From Metaphire vulgaris (taxonomy: Eukaryota > Annelida > Clitellata > Crassiclitellata > Megascolecidae): a DNA stretch of 64,000 bases. Below are positions 21,242 through 33,000 of the stretch, piece after piece. The stretch covers positions 5,687,257 through 5,751,256 of the forward strand of contig CM030834.1 of NCBI GenBank assembly GCA_018105865.1. Direction: 5' to 3'. The position numbers and the translations under genes are program-made. Every line of letters begins with the position of its first letter. The stretch's first letter is position 1. Below the pieces are notes generated by a model. It saw only the letters and a program-made list of their open reading frames with translations. It was not told the origin of the DNA and searched no databases.

Positions 21242-22218
21242 CAGTGGTTCCCAAACAGTGGCGTAACGTGGGGGGGCACTTTGTTGACTGCCCCGGGCCC
21301 CGGGCGGGGGGCCCCCAAAGAGGGGTCTAAGCTAGGGTTAGGTTAGGGTTAACCCTAATAACCCTAGAAATGAATGTGCTGACGACCTTTTTTTTTTTGC
21401 TCGTCAGGAAAAAAGGTGATGACGTTTTTTTTTATTTTATTTTTTTGCTTGTCAGCATGAAACTTTGGGGCCCCCATGGTAAAGATGCCCCCCGAGCCCC
21501 CAAAAGTCACGCTACGCCACTGTTCCCAAACGGTGGTACGCGTACTCCCAGGGGTACAAAATGGACTTCCTAGGGGGTACGTGGCGGAAAGTCAGTGGAA
21601 TTCTTGTTGCACTAATGTTTGATAGTAACAAATTTCACAATATTTGCAAAAGTTCTAAAAAAATTGTGATTGGATTTGATTTTCTCAAACTGCAGTGACA
21701 GATGTAGACCTTTTGGACTCCTCTAACCCGTCACCCCTCGCTATAAGTTTAAAGTTTAACCTGTCCTATCACCTTGTGGTATTGGACTCTTCCTTGGTCA
21801 GCGCTGCAAATTCAAAAATCGCCCTGTGTGGATCAAAGAAGCATCCAAGATTCTCGAAACTGGCTGATGAGATGCAACCTCATCCGTCTCATTGATTCAT
21901 TTTATTATTTTCATTTGACCGATAGGTTATGAAAGTTTAACTTTGAATGCTACAAGTACGATATTTTTATCCTAATAAGCTTTAATAAAACCTAGTAGGT
22001 CTAGTAACTAGTTAATGATTATGGCTAATGCAGTCCGATTACATGTAGGTTTGAAGACACTATTAAATTTCATGATTGAGTAACCATGTTTATGCTTTTA
22101 AAAATCGAAAGTGTGCTTCCTTAAATTTACAGTAGGCCTACTTTGAAAATTAGGGATACACTGATTTTCGAAAAATGTCTGAAGGGGTACGCCGGCCGAA
22201 AAAGTTTGGGAACCACTG
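21242..22218 (+). mobile_element. hAT element, second copy of the 13697 family, invaded in its TIR
   Basis: Outer ends CAGTGGTTCCCAAA and the matching right end are flanked by perfect duplications CTTTAACC (21234-21241, 22219-22226). Apart from the nested insert it differs from 13697-14398 at about eight positions. The same 66-codon transposase-tail frame is at 21695-21895. Confidence 0.95.
21256..21522 (-). mobile_element. Small hAT-like element nested 14 bp inside the outer TIR, 267 bp
   Basis: Ends CAGTGGCGTAACGTGGGGG and, in reverse complement, CAGTGGCGTAGCGTGACTTT. The duplication is TTCCCAAA on both sides (21248-21255, 21523-21530), which is part of the outer element's own terminal repeat. 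It is the reverse-orientation copy of 12655-12910 and contains the CTGACGA/TCGTCAG palindrome at 21379-21407. Confidence 0.96.
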
Positions 22219-22390
22219 CTTTAACCCATTAATGTCTGGGTAACCTCAAATGGAAATGTCCTGAATAATCAGAGAATTTTTTTTAGAAAAGGCCCAGATG
22301 ACCAACTTTTTTGCATATTTTTATGCAATATCATTTTTTAAACTTGCAAGTTGCTCGGGCTCTATGAAAGCTAAAAAATGAGGTATACAC

Positions 22391-23007
22391 CAGGCCTGCC
22401 GGAACGAATTTTGGTCAGAGGTGCAGATTTTTTTGAAGTGAAATTTTCTCTTTCAAATCCTTAGACAAGCAAAAAAAGGTATTCAATGCTAGAATTCAGT
22501 GGCGTCATTTCACACTTTTCTTGGGGGGCGAGAAATTTCCCCCCCATATTTTTGCATTTAAAGAAAATTTTTTCGACCTGACGACTTTGCAAAAAAGTTG
22601 ACGACCTTTTTTTGCTTGTCAGTCCTTTTTTGCGGTTAGTTACTTCTTCAGATTACTCGACATCAAGTACTCCTTTCGGGCTTTAGGGGCTGCTGACCTT
22701 TCTTTTTGCCCCTCCAAATGCAAATGACATCCCTGTTTTCCTGTTTTTTACACATTAATACATTATAAATTAATATTTTCATTTCCTTGGGGGCCGTGGC
22801 CCCCCCAGTCCCCCCAAATGACGCCTCTGCTAGAATTTACCTTCAAAATAGCTTGACAAGCAAAAAAAGGTTGTCTGTACACTCTGCACCCTCTGTTTTT
22901 CAGGATTCAGGGGGTGCAGACCATCCTCTTTTCAGGGGTGCATTGCACCCCCTGAATTTTCCAGGGGTGCAGCTGCACCGCCTGCACCCTCACTTCTGGC
23001 GTGCCTG
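22391..23007. mobile_element. hAT-like element with CAGGCMYGCC ends
   Basis: Ends CAGGCCTGCCGGAACGAATT and, in reverse complement, CAGGCACGCCAGAAGTGAGG, flanked by perfect 8-bp GTATACAC (22383-22390, 23008-23015). Non-coding; 'ggggtgcagatcctc'-type words near the right end. Split by a second hAT at 22497-22829. Confidence 0.92.
22497..22829. mobile_element. hAT-like element with CAGTGGCGTCATTT ends, 333 bp
   Basis: Ends CAGTGGCGTCATTTCACAC and, in reverse complement, CAGAGGCGTCATTTGGGGG; perfect duplications CTAGAATT (22489-22496, 22830-22837). Contains the TGACGA...TTGTCA module at 22599-22621. The same family forms 24117-25977. Confidence 0.94.
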
Positions 23008-23015
23008 GTATACAC

Positions 23016-23640
23016 TATTCTTTACATTTTTATTTCTCCTTCTAAACAATTGTACAAAAATAAATAGAATTTGGGACCTAAATTTCCGACCTAAAACAAC
23101 ACCCCTGAAAAATGATTTGCCCCAAAGCTCTGCAGCTAAAATGTTTGAGTGGTAATGGTAACCTATCCTTGGTGAGCAGGAAAGTTGCAGGGGAATGTAA
23201 TTGGAACAAAATAAATAAAAATTGTGAAAGTTGGACAATATTTGGCAGATATATAGCTTTGGAAATTCAAACAACATGGTTGGATAAAGTTACTTTTCAA
23301 CCAGTGTAAAAAGAACCTGTATTAAAAAAAAATTAACTATATCTCAGGTTATACAAAAGCTAAAAGGATGAATTATACACCACTGTTTTGTCTTTTTATT
23401 CCTCTTAGAATGTGGGAGGTCTACTCTCCGGCCTAAAACAGACCCATTAAAAACAAAACAAAATTTGTTCAAAGCTCTGCAGCTAAAATTTTTAAGGGTA
23501 AACCTAACTTTTGTGGGTGTCACAGTTGTAGGAAAATGTCACTAGAGCAGAATAAATCAAACGTTTTGAAAATCTGACAACATTTGGTAACGATATAGTG
23601 TTTATAAGCTAAGTACCCGTGGCTCATTTTCTATTTTGCG
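23016..23640. repeat. Degenerate piggyBac-family internal sequence
   Basis: Repeated units such as 'gttgcaggggaatgtaattgg', 'aacaaaataaataaaaattg' and 'atttggcagatatatag' recur here twice (about 23140-23270 and 23480-23610). They match, in one orientation or the other, parts of 41500-41800, 42400-42900 and 60720-61190. The start may be the TTAACCCATTAATG at 22221, but no right end is found. Confidence 0.5.
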
Positions 23641-24116
23641 ATGTAGCAAAGGAATCTGGTTTCATGGAAAAAGGAAATAGAGCTAAATAATCTCTTCACT
23701 CATTTTCTCATATGGACTCACTGTTTACACATAAACTGAATTTAAATGTCCCTACTAGTAGTGAATAAGTACAGAAAGTTTCGGCCTCCTTGCTATGATA
23801 TTACTGAGTTATAGAGGTCTAAAGTTGCAAGAAACTTATGCAGCTGTTGTGAAATGCCAAAAACTCTAGGTCAGCGGTTCTCAACCTGGGGTACGCGTAC
23901 CCCCGGGGGTACGTCAGGGGGTACACTGCCCTAAGACTGGCAGATGTTAAAATTTTTTATATTGTGAAACTTTGTCCTGTACAATTTACATGCACGTGAG
24001 CACATTTACACTGACTGTCACATTCATACAATCAGTCTGCTCACACCCACACGCACCCACACACATATACAGAGTTGCGCTTGGCTGTTATTCTGGTTTT
24101 CGAACTCGAGTAAATG

Positions 24117-24229
24117 CAGTAGTGTCACATCACACTTTTCTTAGGAGGTGAGATAATTTTTGACCAATTTCTGGCGATTTTTTGCACATTACACATTTAT
24201 TTATTTAATACATTATACGTATTTCTTCA

Positions 24230-24261
<32 letters not shown>

Positions 24262-25977
24262 GGCCATTTATAGAGCATAGTAAGCATAGTGAAGACTAAA
24301 GTCAAAAGTGCTTAACAATGATCGCTATAAGAGATATTAAACATATGCGTCGTAAGGCACTTGATAAACAGATCAGAGGAGGTCACAATTGTCATGTTCT
24401 TCGGCAGAGAGTTCCACAGACTCGGATTGCCCCTCTGGAAGGATCTGTCACCGAAGACAGTTGTCTCGGATGGAGGAGGAACCACCAATTGACGACAGTT
24501 GCTTGAGCGAAGCCGCGATCGCCGGTCGACCACCGTAGACTTGATGACCAGACCCGATAAGTAGTTGGGGCAAAAGGGGTCATACAGCGCCCGAAATGTT
24601 AGCCAACAACGCTTGAAGGCTATGCGCTCCGGGATCCTGAGCCAGTGAAGATTATCGCGTAGAAACGGTGTCATGTGCTCATTCCAACTCGAGCCAAAGA
24701 TCAGACGAGCTGAGACGTTTAGCACCGACTGAAGACGATTTAGTTGGTTGGCAAGAAGTCCGAGCAGAACGCTATTACAATAATCTACTCGTGCTAAGAC
24801 AAGGGCACGGATGAGATTGATGACGACAGGCACCAGCAGGTATCGACGAATCTCCCTGATCCTTCGCAGCTGAAAGAAACAGGTACGAATGACATTGTCC
24901 AAATGTCCGACAAACAAGAGTGTCTCGTCAAAAAGAACTCCAAGGAGGCACAGTTCTGTGCTTGGAGTGACAACAACATCACCAATTGGACTCGTTTTCC
25001 GGCATATGAGATACCTCCTCCGAGGAGTGCTTAACCAGAGGAGTTCAGGTTCAGGGAGAGTTGATTTTCATCAGTCCACCTCGGGACTGAGGAGATGCAG
25101 TCCATAATACGAGACCGCAAACTTTCTACCTCAAGCGGAGGGCAGGAGTCGTAAACCTGAACGTCATCATTGTAGGCATGATAGGCAAGCCCACACGTTT
25201 TGATTATACAACCAATGTCCACCACATAGAGTATAAACAATAGTGAACCGAGTACAGATCCTTGTGGCACTCCACTAAGAACACGGCATGGAGCCGATGT
25301 GTGTCCCATCCAGCTAACAGACCGAAACCTGTCAGCCAAGTAGTTCCGAATCCAAGACAGAGCCAGCCCTTTTAGTCCATAAGTGGATTCAAGTCGGCGA
25401 ATGAAGATGTCATGGTCCACCGTGTCGAAAGCAGCCGAGAGATCCAGGAGGCAGAGGAGGGCCAGCTGTCCATTGGCGACCGCTTCAACAATGTCATTGT
25501 AAATGTGCAGGACTGCAGTTTTGGTGGAATGGCCCTTTCGATAGGCGGACTGGCCTTTGGGCATTAGTCCATTAATCGTCAAATAGGCCACGAACTGATT
25601 ATTAACAAGGAAGATTGGAAATGGGACGGAAGTTAGATAATTCTGCTTGGTTCAAGCCTGGCCGCTTGAGGTGCGGGTAGACTACCGCTCGCTTCCATGA
25701 CGATGGAAAGTCTCTGCTGCTTAAGGAGGTCGACAGTAGAGTCGTGAGAAACGGAGCAAGCGTCTCAATGGACTCTTTGAGGAGCCACATCGGTCGGGGG
25801 TCGGCTTGGCATTGTTTAGAAGGTGATGCCATCACAATGGACGTGACCTCTGCAATCGAAGGAGCAGAGAACGAAGTGAGAATGGACCCAGAGTAATCCA
25901 GAAACTTGGCTGGGCCAGCATTTGCAGTTCTCTCATTTCCTTGAGGGCATGCCCTGCCCTTCCAAATGACGCCCCTG
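24117..25977. mobile_element. hAT-like element (CAGTGGCGTCATTT family) carrying a LINE
   Basis: The left end CAGTAGTGTCACATCACAC and the right end, in reverse complement, CAGGGGCGTCATTTGGAAG match the 22497 family. Flanks AGTAAATG / AGTGAATG (7 of 8). Its own sequence is only about 150-250 bp; the rest is a LINE inserted in it. Confidence 0.82.
24226..25925 (-). pseudogene. CR1/L2-like LINE RT, decayed
   Basis: The 3' tail is (TTA)n at 24233-24260. Going upstream in minus orientation: LRSSNCRQLVVPPPSETTVF and NPSLWNSLPKNMT (C-terminus); ARVDYCNSVLLGLLANQLNR; a YNDD in place of YADD in YHAYNDDVQVY; VLSGVPQGSVLGSLLFILY; LLCLLDLSAAFDTVDHDIF; QSAYRKGHSTKTAVLHIYND; and RPISNLPC. At least two frameshifts (near 25035 and 25600). 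Same family as 44737-46189, and older. Confidence 0.88.
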
Positions 25978-25978
25978 A

Positions 25979-26971
25979 GTGAATGCAGTCAACTCTATTA
26001 TTAAGCACCTTCACTGCATGATCCATCGACATGCCTTGCCCTCCAAGACGCTCCCACCTGAGTTGAAATGGGTACTGGACAAAGTCGTGAGTATGGTGAA
26101 CGCAATAAAATCTAAACTCCATCCTCTGTGCCAGAGGTTCGATGACAACCATGAAGGGCTGCTATTCCACACGGAGGTTCGGTGGTTGTCACTTGGCAAC
26201 ATGCTCTCCAAAGTTGAATCGCTGAAAGAAGAAATAACCAAATTCTTCAGCCGAAGTGGCAGCAACACTAAATAGGGCCGATACTGAGTTCATGCCGCAA
26301 AACTCACGGATCAAGAATGGCTCCTGAAATTAGCCTACTTGAGTGATATATTCACATGCCTTAAAGAGCTGAACATATCGCTGCAAGGGAGCGTCAATAC
26401 GCAGTGATCGATTTTGTTGATACAGTTCGAGTCTTCACAATTAAGCTTGAGCTGTGGGAAGCCAACATCAGTGAAGGAAACTTTACCATGTTCAACAATG
26501 TTGCAACAACACTGAATGAAAAAAATATGTTGCAAAATACAACAACAAGTCGAGTCCACCACTCCTCCTTGTGCAACGAGTTCCAGAGGTTCTTCCCTGA
26601 TCTGAGCGATCTTGATTTGAAGCTGGCGCGCAACTTATTTAGTGTGGATGTCAAAGCCATTTCTGAATTCATCTAGGAGCACTTCATCGACTTCAGCAAC
26701 GACTCCACCGCGTGATGGCATTCGACTCTTTCCCTCTGTTGCCGGATGTTTCAGCCATACCCTTCTGTTGCTGAGGAGCCCATTAAATTGTTGCTGATAT
26801 TCCCAAGCCACCTACTTCTGTGAGCAAGGTTTCTCAGCTGTCTTCTCCATGAAAACGAAGCTTCGCGCACATTTGTCAGTAGCGGCGGATCTTAAGTTGG
26901 CACTGTCCAAAACCACCTCCTTCCAAATTGAAGATCTGGTGGCGGCTAGGCAGGCCCAGCCCTCTCACTGA
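25979..26971 (+). pseudogene. hAT transposase, C-terminal half (SCAND3/ZBED5-like)
   Basis: Frames at 25979-26275 (KLHPLCQRFDDNHEGLLFHT then EVRWLSLGNMLSKVESLKEE, the catalytic-core region with the conserved HTEVRWLS) and 26404-26676 (FTIKLELWEANISEGNF, FQRFFPDLSDLDLKLARN). The hAT dimerisation end follows as FCEQGFSAVFSMKTKLRAHL and ARQAQPSH, with a stop at 26969-26971. A TAG at 26273 and frameshifts separate the pieces. The N-terminal half was lost or displaced by the nested element at 24117-25977. Confidence 0.88.
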
Positions 26972-27177
26972 CTCTGATGTACAATTGTGGAGTGAAACTG
27001 AAGGAGTCTATGACTGAAGCTGTGTGACTTGTCTACATGGGATGCTATTTAGCAACTTTTAAATACACGTGAACAACTATATAGTCATCATTTGCAAATG
27101 TACTTGGGGAGGGGGTATGCGTCATATTCCAAAACTATCGTGGGGGTATGCTGGGACAAAAAGGTTGAGAACCTCAG

Positions 27178-27370
27178 GTCTACATGAAGCTATGGGTTGA
27201 GTTGACTCATGTCTGTTTGACTATGACTATTTAGCATTTTAAGATATTTGCCCAGATAATTTGTCTGAGTAAAGATGAAACAATGCACTTCTATTGAAAA
27301 GAAAATCAATCAGCTGATGGAGAAGACGATCAAGGGAGACATGCAGTGGCGTAACCAGGGTTTAGCAATA
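27178..27370. other. Unassigned, includes an orphan CAGTGGCGTAACC end
   Basis: A CAGTGGCGTAACCAGGGT at 27344 resembles a hAT end of the CAGTGGCGTA group, but no partner end is found. Confidence 0.3.
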
Positions 27371-27780
27371 CAGGGTGCTTACAGACTTGACATTTTAAGA
27401 TTCCCTGAGTTTTCCAGTGTTTTCCAGAAAATTTCTGAAACATTTCCAGATGCATTAGTCGCCATAAACTGTGGGTTTGGGCTAACCCAAAAAACCGATA
27501 GTGAAATTACTAACATGCGTAACATTGTATTACTTGTATGCATGCAGCTACAAAGGATCCGCTGTAGCCTAATTTCAACACGTGTTAAAAATTAGAAACA
27601 ATTCACTTGTAATTTTTGGTATGTGTTGCATTATAAACACTTCATTGTGATGGATAAACTGATTGCTCAGTGCTAATTAATTCCCTGATTTACATCACAA
27701 TTCCCTGAGTTTTCCATGACTTTTCCAGAATTACCAAAATCCACGAGTTTCCCAGGTTTTCCAGGTCTGTAAGCACCCTG
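27371..27780. mobile_element. hAT-like element with CAGGGTGCTTACAGAC ends, 410 bp
   Basis: The ends CAGGGTGCTTACAGACTTG and, in reverse complement, CAGGGTGCTTACAGACCTGG are nearly perfect inverted repeats. Direct flanks agree only over CAATA (5 bp), so the duplication is short or decayed. Words TTCCCTGAGTTTTCCA and TTTCCAG are repeated near both ends. Confidence 0.78.
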
Positions 27781-28039
27781 CAATAGGGAGCATCAAGGCT
27801 TCTACAGATAACATTTCCAGTCCTGACTAGGGGGCTTGAGGAAATGTGGTCAATCCCTTAAATGGGGTCTGCCTCAGCCAAAAAGTCTTAGGCTAATATA
27901 AGATTCAAATCTCAATATTCCATATCACGATTTCAGGCTATATGACAGCATATTGGCAATTCTTCAACCAAAAATGCTCTCAAGGTCAACAGTTCTCATT
28001 TATTGGGATAAGACATTGAGAAGAGTAAATGTAATTGGC
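27781..28039. other. Unassigned non-coding stretch
   Basis: No recognisable feature. Confidence 0.25.
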
Positions 28040-28460
28040 ACAATGTCGACACCAATGAGTGTAAAAGGTGATATGTGAGTTGATATGTGTTGACTTACTC
28101 AAATCGTTTTGTTTACTTATTATCTTATATGCTACTGAAGCTACTTGTCCGAACAAGAGCACTTTAAATAACTTGGATCACCTAGTACAGCAGGCTGTAT
28201 GCAAAATCTTCAATGTACATAACAAAGTAATGATTGACTGTATTCGCGAAATGCTTGGATTGCATGTAATACATGATACTGTAAAGAATTGTCAATACTC
28301 TTTTACATCTCGGTTCTCTAAAAAGAATCTGTATTTTAGCAAATGTATAATAGCGGAATGTGTTGTGTAGTTGTTAGCTAAGAGTTGTGTTGTGTGTTCT
28401 TTTTTTCTTTTCTGTCTTTTTTTATGTTGTCTGCGTTTGCGAATAAAGTTATATATTAGG
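28040..28460 (+). pseudogene. LINE RT C-terminal fragment with AATAAAG
   Basis: The frame at 28068-28370 gives LIILYATEATCPNKSTLNNL, DHLVQQAVCKIF and DCIREMLGL, resembling the '(V)LLYGxEA...NKSxLxxLD...KIF' C-terminal region of endonuclease-RT LINEs. A stop at 28368 is followed by a T-rich 3' UTR and AATAAAG at 28442. The upstream RT is missing. Confidence 0.6.
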
Positions 28461-29534
28461 TGTTTCTTTCAGGATATACTTCTGGATATACTCTGGCAAA
28501 AAACAAAGGCAGTGCTGCCGAAAGAAGCAAAAAACACTGTGGGTTTCCAGAAAAAAGTGAAAAGACAAAACTGGATAACAAATTAAATGCTTGCCCTGAT
28601 TGAGGCCAAAAGAGAAGCAAAGTCAAAAGATGTAAATAAGTATGCAGAACTAAAGCCACAGGTCAGGAAAGCTGTTTGCAAAGGCAAAGAAAAGTAGGTA
28701 ACTAGACCAACTATGTGCAGAATTAGAAGAGTCTCACATCAAAGGAAACATGAGACTGCTATCTAGAATAACAATTGTCTCAGAAATTCAAGCCACAGGC
28801 ACACTGCATCAACTCAGCCTCGGAGAACACATCACAGAGTAAGAAAAGATTGCAGAACAATGGAAAGAGTACTGTGAAGAATTGTGTGATAACACATACA
28901 TTAATATATCAACTAAAGAGAAATTGAATATGGACAAACTAGCAGAAAAAAAGCTGCCCCATTCCAATCAGAAGTAGAATGGGCAATGTGGTACACAGCC
29001 AATGGAAAAAGCCCAGATCCTGACAAAGTACCAACCAAATTGTTCAAAAAGGTGGAGAAACAGTACTACACAGAATGCACAAAATATGTATAGCACTCTG
29101 GGAAACAAGAGAATGGCCTGACGAATGGACTGACTCAATACTCATACCAATCAGTGATGTTAACAACGATGAGGCCCGACCCCACAAAGACAAGGACCTA
29201 CCCCAAGAACGAGGACTGAGCCCCAAGTACAAGGACGAGGACCTACCCCAAGAACAAGAACCGCAAGGACTGACCTCTAAGGATAAGGATCAACGACCGA
29301 CCTCTGTAAGACAGAAAAGAGAAAGAAAGAAAAAAAAAGCAAAACGATTTGAATTGTAATCACAAAATTAAAAAGCAAAAAGAGAATGTCATAAAACAAA
29401 ATCAACAGCTGAATCTCGCTATATTGAAGCTCAAGAGACCATGATAAATACTTCGATATATCCAATTCCGGGACATATAAAGCCAAAATTTCGTTTTGGG
29501 CAAATGTAACGTAATTAGCTGTAATGTAATTAGC

Positions 29535-30064
29535 TATTTATATTGCGCCTAATCAATCAATATTAGCAAGCGCATTACAATTAATGTCAATTATGTTAAT
29601 TATTATATGCACAATTAAACAGGTGTGTCTTCAACTGTTTACGGAAAGCAACGGGCGACTTTATGCTCCGTGGCGCTGGTGGAAGGCGTTGCCCAGGCAT
29701 GGGGTCCGCGCACGAGAAGGCTCGTTGCCCCATGACTGTCCGAAGACGAGGTTTCTGGTATTGACTGGCAGAGGCTGATCGTAGGCCTGGTCTACCAATG
29801 GCGGTTGATGTTGGCTGGAGCAGATCGGCCAGATAGATCGGACAAAGACCATTCTGTGCACAGAACATCAGCGTGCATAGTTTGTGTTGTATCCATGACT
29901 GGACTGGAAGCCAATGGAGTTCGCGAAGCGCCGGAGTGATGTGGTCTCGAGGTTTCAGGTCCAGCACCAGACGTGCAGCAGCATTTTGTACACGCTGCAG
30001 GTTGGCCAGTGTAGACTTTGGGAGGCCGGCAAGAACAGAATTACAATAGTCTAGTCTGGATTGG
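29535..30064 (-). pseudogene. CR1/L2-like LINE C-terminus
   Basis: The 3' end has 'atttatattgcgcc' at about 29537. The frame gives DHITPALRELHWLPVQSWIQ, HKLCTLMFCAQNGLCPIYLA and FRKQLKTHLFNCAYNN, with RLDYCNSVLAGLPKSTLANL upstream. A short copy of the same family is at 61795-61996. Confidence 0.8.
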
Positions 30065-33000
30065 TGGGATTGGCGCTGTATGTGGCAGCCGCCCCGAGTT
30101 CTGAGTGCTGAGGTTTATCGCGATTTCTCGTGTTATTTCTGCGTTTATGTGTCTAATTCGAACATTAGCTAGACGTGACACATTAGTGATTCGTCAGGAC
30201 TGCCTCTTTCCGCAGACTTGGTCCTCGGGAGGTCCTTTTTGCGGCGGATACTATGCTGACCTGCAGACAGTTTGAGCGCAGCGACTTCATTAGCATATTG
30301 GCTTTCACGCGTACTACTACAGCGTATTATCTCAGCGTCGCGGCGCCGCCGTCAGCTGTGTTGCCTATGTTTCACACTGACACGGAATAGCATGGTTTTG
30401 TACACGCCGATGAACTTAAGGCTTTCGGGCCGTTCGCTGTCGACCTGCGACGTCAGTCCAGGATTCGATTCGACTGTTTGGGCTCAGTCCCTCTCGCCGC
30501 GTCATCGCTGGTCGCGTCGTGCTGGGCGACGCCGCCCCAGATTTGCGCTGGGCGTGCGGTCAACGGCGTCACGTCTTCACCGGTCACTCGAGACCGTGTC
30601 TGCCCTGCGCCGCCCGAGACCACACTCGCCACGTCTCATCTCGTTGCGCCGGATTAAGTGTCTTCGTAACTCTTTTGCGACGGAGATGTGCTGGCGTTGG
30701 GTTCATGAACATTCGGTCTTTGACTCATAAACTTGATGATTTGTTGAGATCTGTGATGACTTTACGATTGGGTAATATGTCTATGTGAGACGTGGCATGA
30801 TCCCGATTCTGTCTGGATCGGCCGTCTTCATTCGGATGGCTGGCAGGTGGCAGAGAAGGCGCGCCCACGCCTCTTGGCGAAGCGACACTTTATCCACGAA
30901 TCATGGAGGGTCGCCATCTGTGCCGCCCCGGCATCCGCCTGGCCAATATTGGCATTCCTCTGGCTGCGATTACGTTCAATTGCGTGTGCGCGGCGTGTTT
31001 CCTCCGGGGCGTCTTGCGTAATAGCCGTCGTCTACCGCCCAGGATCGGCGGCGGTCACTCAACTGTTTTTCCAAGAACTGTCGGTCTTTCTCGGAGAACT
31101 AGCGTCTCGCGTGAGCCTGTCTACCTGACAGGCGACTTCAACGCGCGATCGAACGAGATGGCGACCACGCCTGCCGCCAGCTGAGGGATCTTTTCGTGAC
31201 CTATAACTTTACATACTGCGTGACCGGACCCACGCATTGCGGCGCGGCACGCTTGACGCGTTCTGGCATTCCAACCGAACGTCGTTCCTCCGCATGTGTC
31301 TGTCGTTGACACGGGTCTATCCGATCACTCTCTGCTGAGTTGGAATGTTCCGCTCACTCGACCGCGCCCAATCACGCCACCGCCAATCGTCGTGCGTGGG
31401 GAAAACTCGATCTCACAGTCTTCCGTGCGGAGCTGTTACTCTCCCAGATCTCCAGCGCCAAGGAATGGCCCACGATGGATGTTGAGTCCATGGCTCTACT
31501 TTATAACAGTGAGCTTACCAGATTACTTGACAAGTTGATCCCGGTGAAGACCGTGAGCTGTCGGCGGCGCCCATCGGATCCTTGGTTCGGCGGCGAATGC
31601 CGAAAATGCCAAAGGAAGCTCCGTAAAGCAGAGCGCTGTGCTCGTCGTGGCGCCCCGCTGAGGCCGCGTCATCTGTCCTCGACTGGACCACGCAGCGCAA
31701 AGCCTACAGACGGCTACTAAGCCGGAAGCGGGAGGTCTTTTGGTGTCGCAAAGGTGGAAACCGAGCGTACCACACCAGCGTCGACTCTGGCAATCGCTGA
31801 CACGCTCCTGGGTCGGGGCGGACGCCTCTGCCGGAATCACTCACGGCTGAACAATTTGCTGATTTCTTCCGTGAGAAGGTGTCTGGTGTATGGACAGCCA
31901 CTTCGAACATGATCCTCCCAACTTCTCCCCCGTCGGACCGGGCTGTTCTCTGAGCGTATTTCGTACTCTATCAGTAGAGGAAATCACTGCAGAGATACTA
32001 ACACTGCCTGATAAGTGCTGCGCCAGCGACCCGCTCCCGACCGCGTCTCCTCAAGGAATGCTCCGACATCCTAGCGCCGTTCATCACGGAGCTCATCAAC
32101 CGCCGCTGCTGCTCGGTGTGGTGCCGCTGACGCTCAAAGACGCTTCGTCACTCCAGCGGATTGCGACCCGCCCAGACGCTTCAGGCGTAGGATCCTACAG
32201 ACCGATCTCGAATCTGTCTGTCCTGTCGGCTGCTTGAGCGGATAGTCTCCAGGCAGCTTACGGACTATCTTGCGTCCTCTGGCCTCTACCCTGAGCTGCA
32301 GTCCGCCTACCGTGCCTATCATTCCACGGAAACGGCAGTCCTCAAAATCACCACAGACATCCTCCGTGAACTGGATGAGGGTAAGCTGGCTGTCCTCGTT
32401 CTTCTCGATCTTACGGCCGCTTTCGACACGGTGGATCACTCGATACTACTGCGCCGGCTTAATGTCTCGTGACGGCATTGGTCATGTGGCCCTTAAATGG
32501 TTCCATTCGTATCTCGATCGCCAGACACAATCGCGTGCGTTGTTCCAACTCCAGCACTCACCCATCACACGTCATCTGCGGCGTCCGCAAGGATCGGTTC
32601 TTGGACCCATCCTGTTTACCCTATACGTGGCTGACCTGCTACGTCTCATCCGTCAACATGGGCTCCAAGGACACTTGTATGCGGATGACACCCAGATATA
32701 TGGAGGCTGCTGGCCTCGGAGACGCAGCAACTGCTTGAGCGTCTCACTAGGTGTCTGGATGAGATGGCAGACTGGTTGAAGTCTAACAGGCTTCAGCTCA
32801 ATGTCGCCAAGACCGAGGTCCTCTGGTTCGCCACTGACCGGAATCAACAACAGCTGCCGCGTTCCTGTATTAGGATTAACGATCTTGTGCTACGCCCAGT
32901 CACATCCGCATTTAAACTTGGGTATTTATCTCGACAGTGCAGCGACGATGAAGCTGCATGCAGCTAAGACCGTTGCAAGCTGCTTCGCCTCTCTCCGGCT

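Larger units (their letters stand above)
23872..27177 (+). mobile_element. hAT element with broken transposase
   Basis: The left end CAGCGGTTCTCAACCTGGGG and the right end ...GGTTGAGAACCTCAG are typical of the Charlie-like hAT group. Flanks CTCTAGGT / GTCTACAT match at 5 of 8, consistent with an old duplication. The interior is split by a smaller hAT (24117-25977); the C-terminal transposase half survives at 25979-26971. Confidence 0.82.

Noticed and set aside
22221..22260. TTAACCCATTAATG as the left end of another piggyBac-like element
   Set aside because: Similar to the family's left end, but no matching right end was found.
29075..29359. 94-codon frame rich in KDKDLPQE
   Set aside because: It crosses from a LINE into the subterminal repeats of an hAT; the repeats create the pattern.
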